Positions 5,645 to 6,244 of a DNA stretch of 6,244 bases are shown here, piece after piece. The stretch covers positions 1 to 6,244 of the forward strand of contig JBBKWQ010000190.1 in NCBI GenBank assembly GCA_037969115.1, in the 5' to 3' direction. The stretch's first letter is position 1. The number at the start of each line of letters is the position of its first letter. The notes below the pieces were generated by a model. That model did not search any database. It worked only from the letters and a program-made list of their open reading frames with translations, and was not told the origin of the DNA. Position numbers and translations under genes: made by a program. Source of the DNA: JBBKWQ01 sp037969115. GTDB lineage: Bacteria; Actinomycetota; Acidimicrobiia; Acidimicrobiales; Ilumatobacteraceae.

Positions 5645-6189
5645 GACGCGATGCAGGCCGTGCCGAGCCCCAGACGGTCGCGGTGCGGCTCAGTGTCGGC
5701 AGGACAACGCGCGTCGATCGGGATCAAGAGCTCGACGACGACATCGTCGACGCCGGTGCAGCGAATCTCCCGTGCGTCACCGTTCGGTTCGATCTGAACG
5801 CACGACCCGGAGCGCAGAATGCCATCGGGCACCTCGTCTGCCGGCGGGTCGACGAACGCTGCGCCGATCAACACCAGCGCGCTCCCTCCGACCGCGGTCC
5901 AGATCATGAGCTTCCAGGGCATCTTGGCCGCTGGAAGCGGCGCTATCGCGGTCTGCGCAACATCGGCTGCGTCCGCCGCAGATGACGACTCGGGTGCCGG
6001 GTCCAAATCGGTCGACGCTCGCAGATCACGGTCGTACGACACCCGCCGACCCGAATCACCCAAGACCCGGTATGCCTCGTTGATGGCAGCCATCTCGGCC
6101 GACGACGACGGCGACCGATCTGGATGATTGATCCGGGCGCGCCTGCGATACGCCTCGCGGATCTCGGTTGCCGAAGCGTCGAGCGACAC
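5641..6189 (-). CDS. Membrane-anchored J-domain (DnaJ-like) protein
   Basis: The N-terminal J-domain stimulates a cytosolic Hsp70 (DnaK). The His-Pro-Asp triad is at residues 22-24 (INHPDRSP), followed by AINEAYRVLGD and YDRDLR to about residue 57. After an Ala/Ser/Asp-rich linker comes one membrane span (about 92-113). An outer domain of about 65 residues has four cysteines (130, 144, 162, 179) and the stretch CPADTEPHRDRLGLGTACI. It lacks the Gly/Phe region, zinc-finger and client-binding domains of true DnaJ. The GTG at 6189 cuts off the first J-domain helix: the in-frame codons just upstream read THYAVLGV, the usual J-domain opening, and begin with ATA at 6216. The only in-frame stop above that is TAG at 6228-6226. 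The true start is therefore probably ATA 6216, giving 191 residues. The gene overlaps the next by four bases. Confidence 0.85.
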   Translation of the reverse strand: MSLDASATEIREAYRRRARINHPDRSPSSSAEMAAINEAYRVLGDSGRRVSYDRDLRASTDLDPAPESSSAADAADVAQTAIAPLPAAKMPWKLMIWTAVGGSALVLIGAAFVDPPADEVPDGILRSGSCVQIEPNGDAREIRCTGVDDVVVELLIPIDARCPADTEPHRDRLGLGTACIAS

Positions 6190-6222
6190 TCCGAGGACGG
6201 CGTAGTGCGTGCGTATGGCGTC

Positions 6223-6228
6223 AGCCTA
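6223..6228 (-). promoter_or_regulatory. Candidate -10 box of the J-domain operon
   Basis: TAGGCT on the minus strand fits TAnnnT. Six bases separate it from the A of ATA at 6216, the normal distance to a transcription start, so the message could be leaderless and begin at that codon. The matching -35 region would lie beyond the right edge of the window and cannot be checked. Confidence 0.35.
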
Positions 6229-6244
6229 GGGGCGGGCCGAGGGA

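Overview
The window is GC-rich, and every gene I accept lies on the minus strand. A septum-formation-type protein next to a membrane-anchored J-domain protein, together with large FtsX-type permeases and GTG starts, points to an actinobacterium. The style fits Acidimicrobiia (Ilumatobacter-like), but that placement is an inference from protein style and not a demonstrated identity.

Read in the direction of transcription (right to left), the window begins with a two-gene operon. The first gene (about 6216 or 6189 down to 5641) encodes a J-domain, one membrane span and a four-cysteine outer domain. It overlaps by four bases (GTGA) a septum-formation-family protein (5644-5165), which also has one membrane anchor and a four-cysteine outer domain. 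Next comes a complete tRNA-Val(CAC) with an encoded CCA end (5074-4999).

The stretch just past the 3' end of the tRNA is a graveyard of accessory genes. It holds a small conserved gene (4753-4548) overlapping a nucleotidyltransferase-fold gene (from 4600, with a good ribosome binding site). Both are broken: the first by a one-base loss near 4640, the second by a 4-bp tandem duplication at 4464-4471. The nucleotidyltransferase is then cut off after about 89 residues at a 7-bp repeated junction (4318-4332). There it is joined to the last ~470 codons of a MobF/TraA-type conjugative relaxase-helicase (4324-2912). The two frameshifts leave one continuous chimeric reading frame across all three remnants, which automated annotation could report as a single protein. 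The layout fits the decayed edge of an integrative or conjugative element beside a tRNA, but no integrase or duplicated attachment site is visible.

After a ~330-bp non-coding stretch with a strong hairpin and a 9-bp direct repeat lies a complete, large FtsX/MacB-type ABC permease (2521-149). No ATPase partner is in the window. A ~45-bp imperfect inverted repeat (15-57 and 2837-2882) brackets the permease and its upstream region.

The most interesting content is the overlapping small-protein/nucleotidyltransferase pair, whose true reading only appears when the frames are stitched together, and the J-domain/septum-domain operon.
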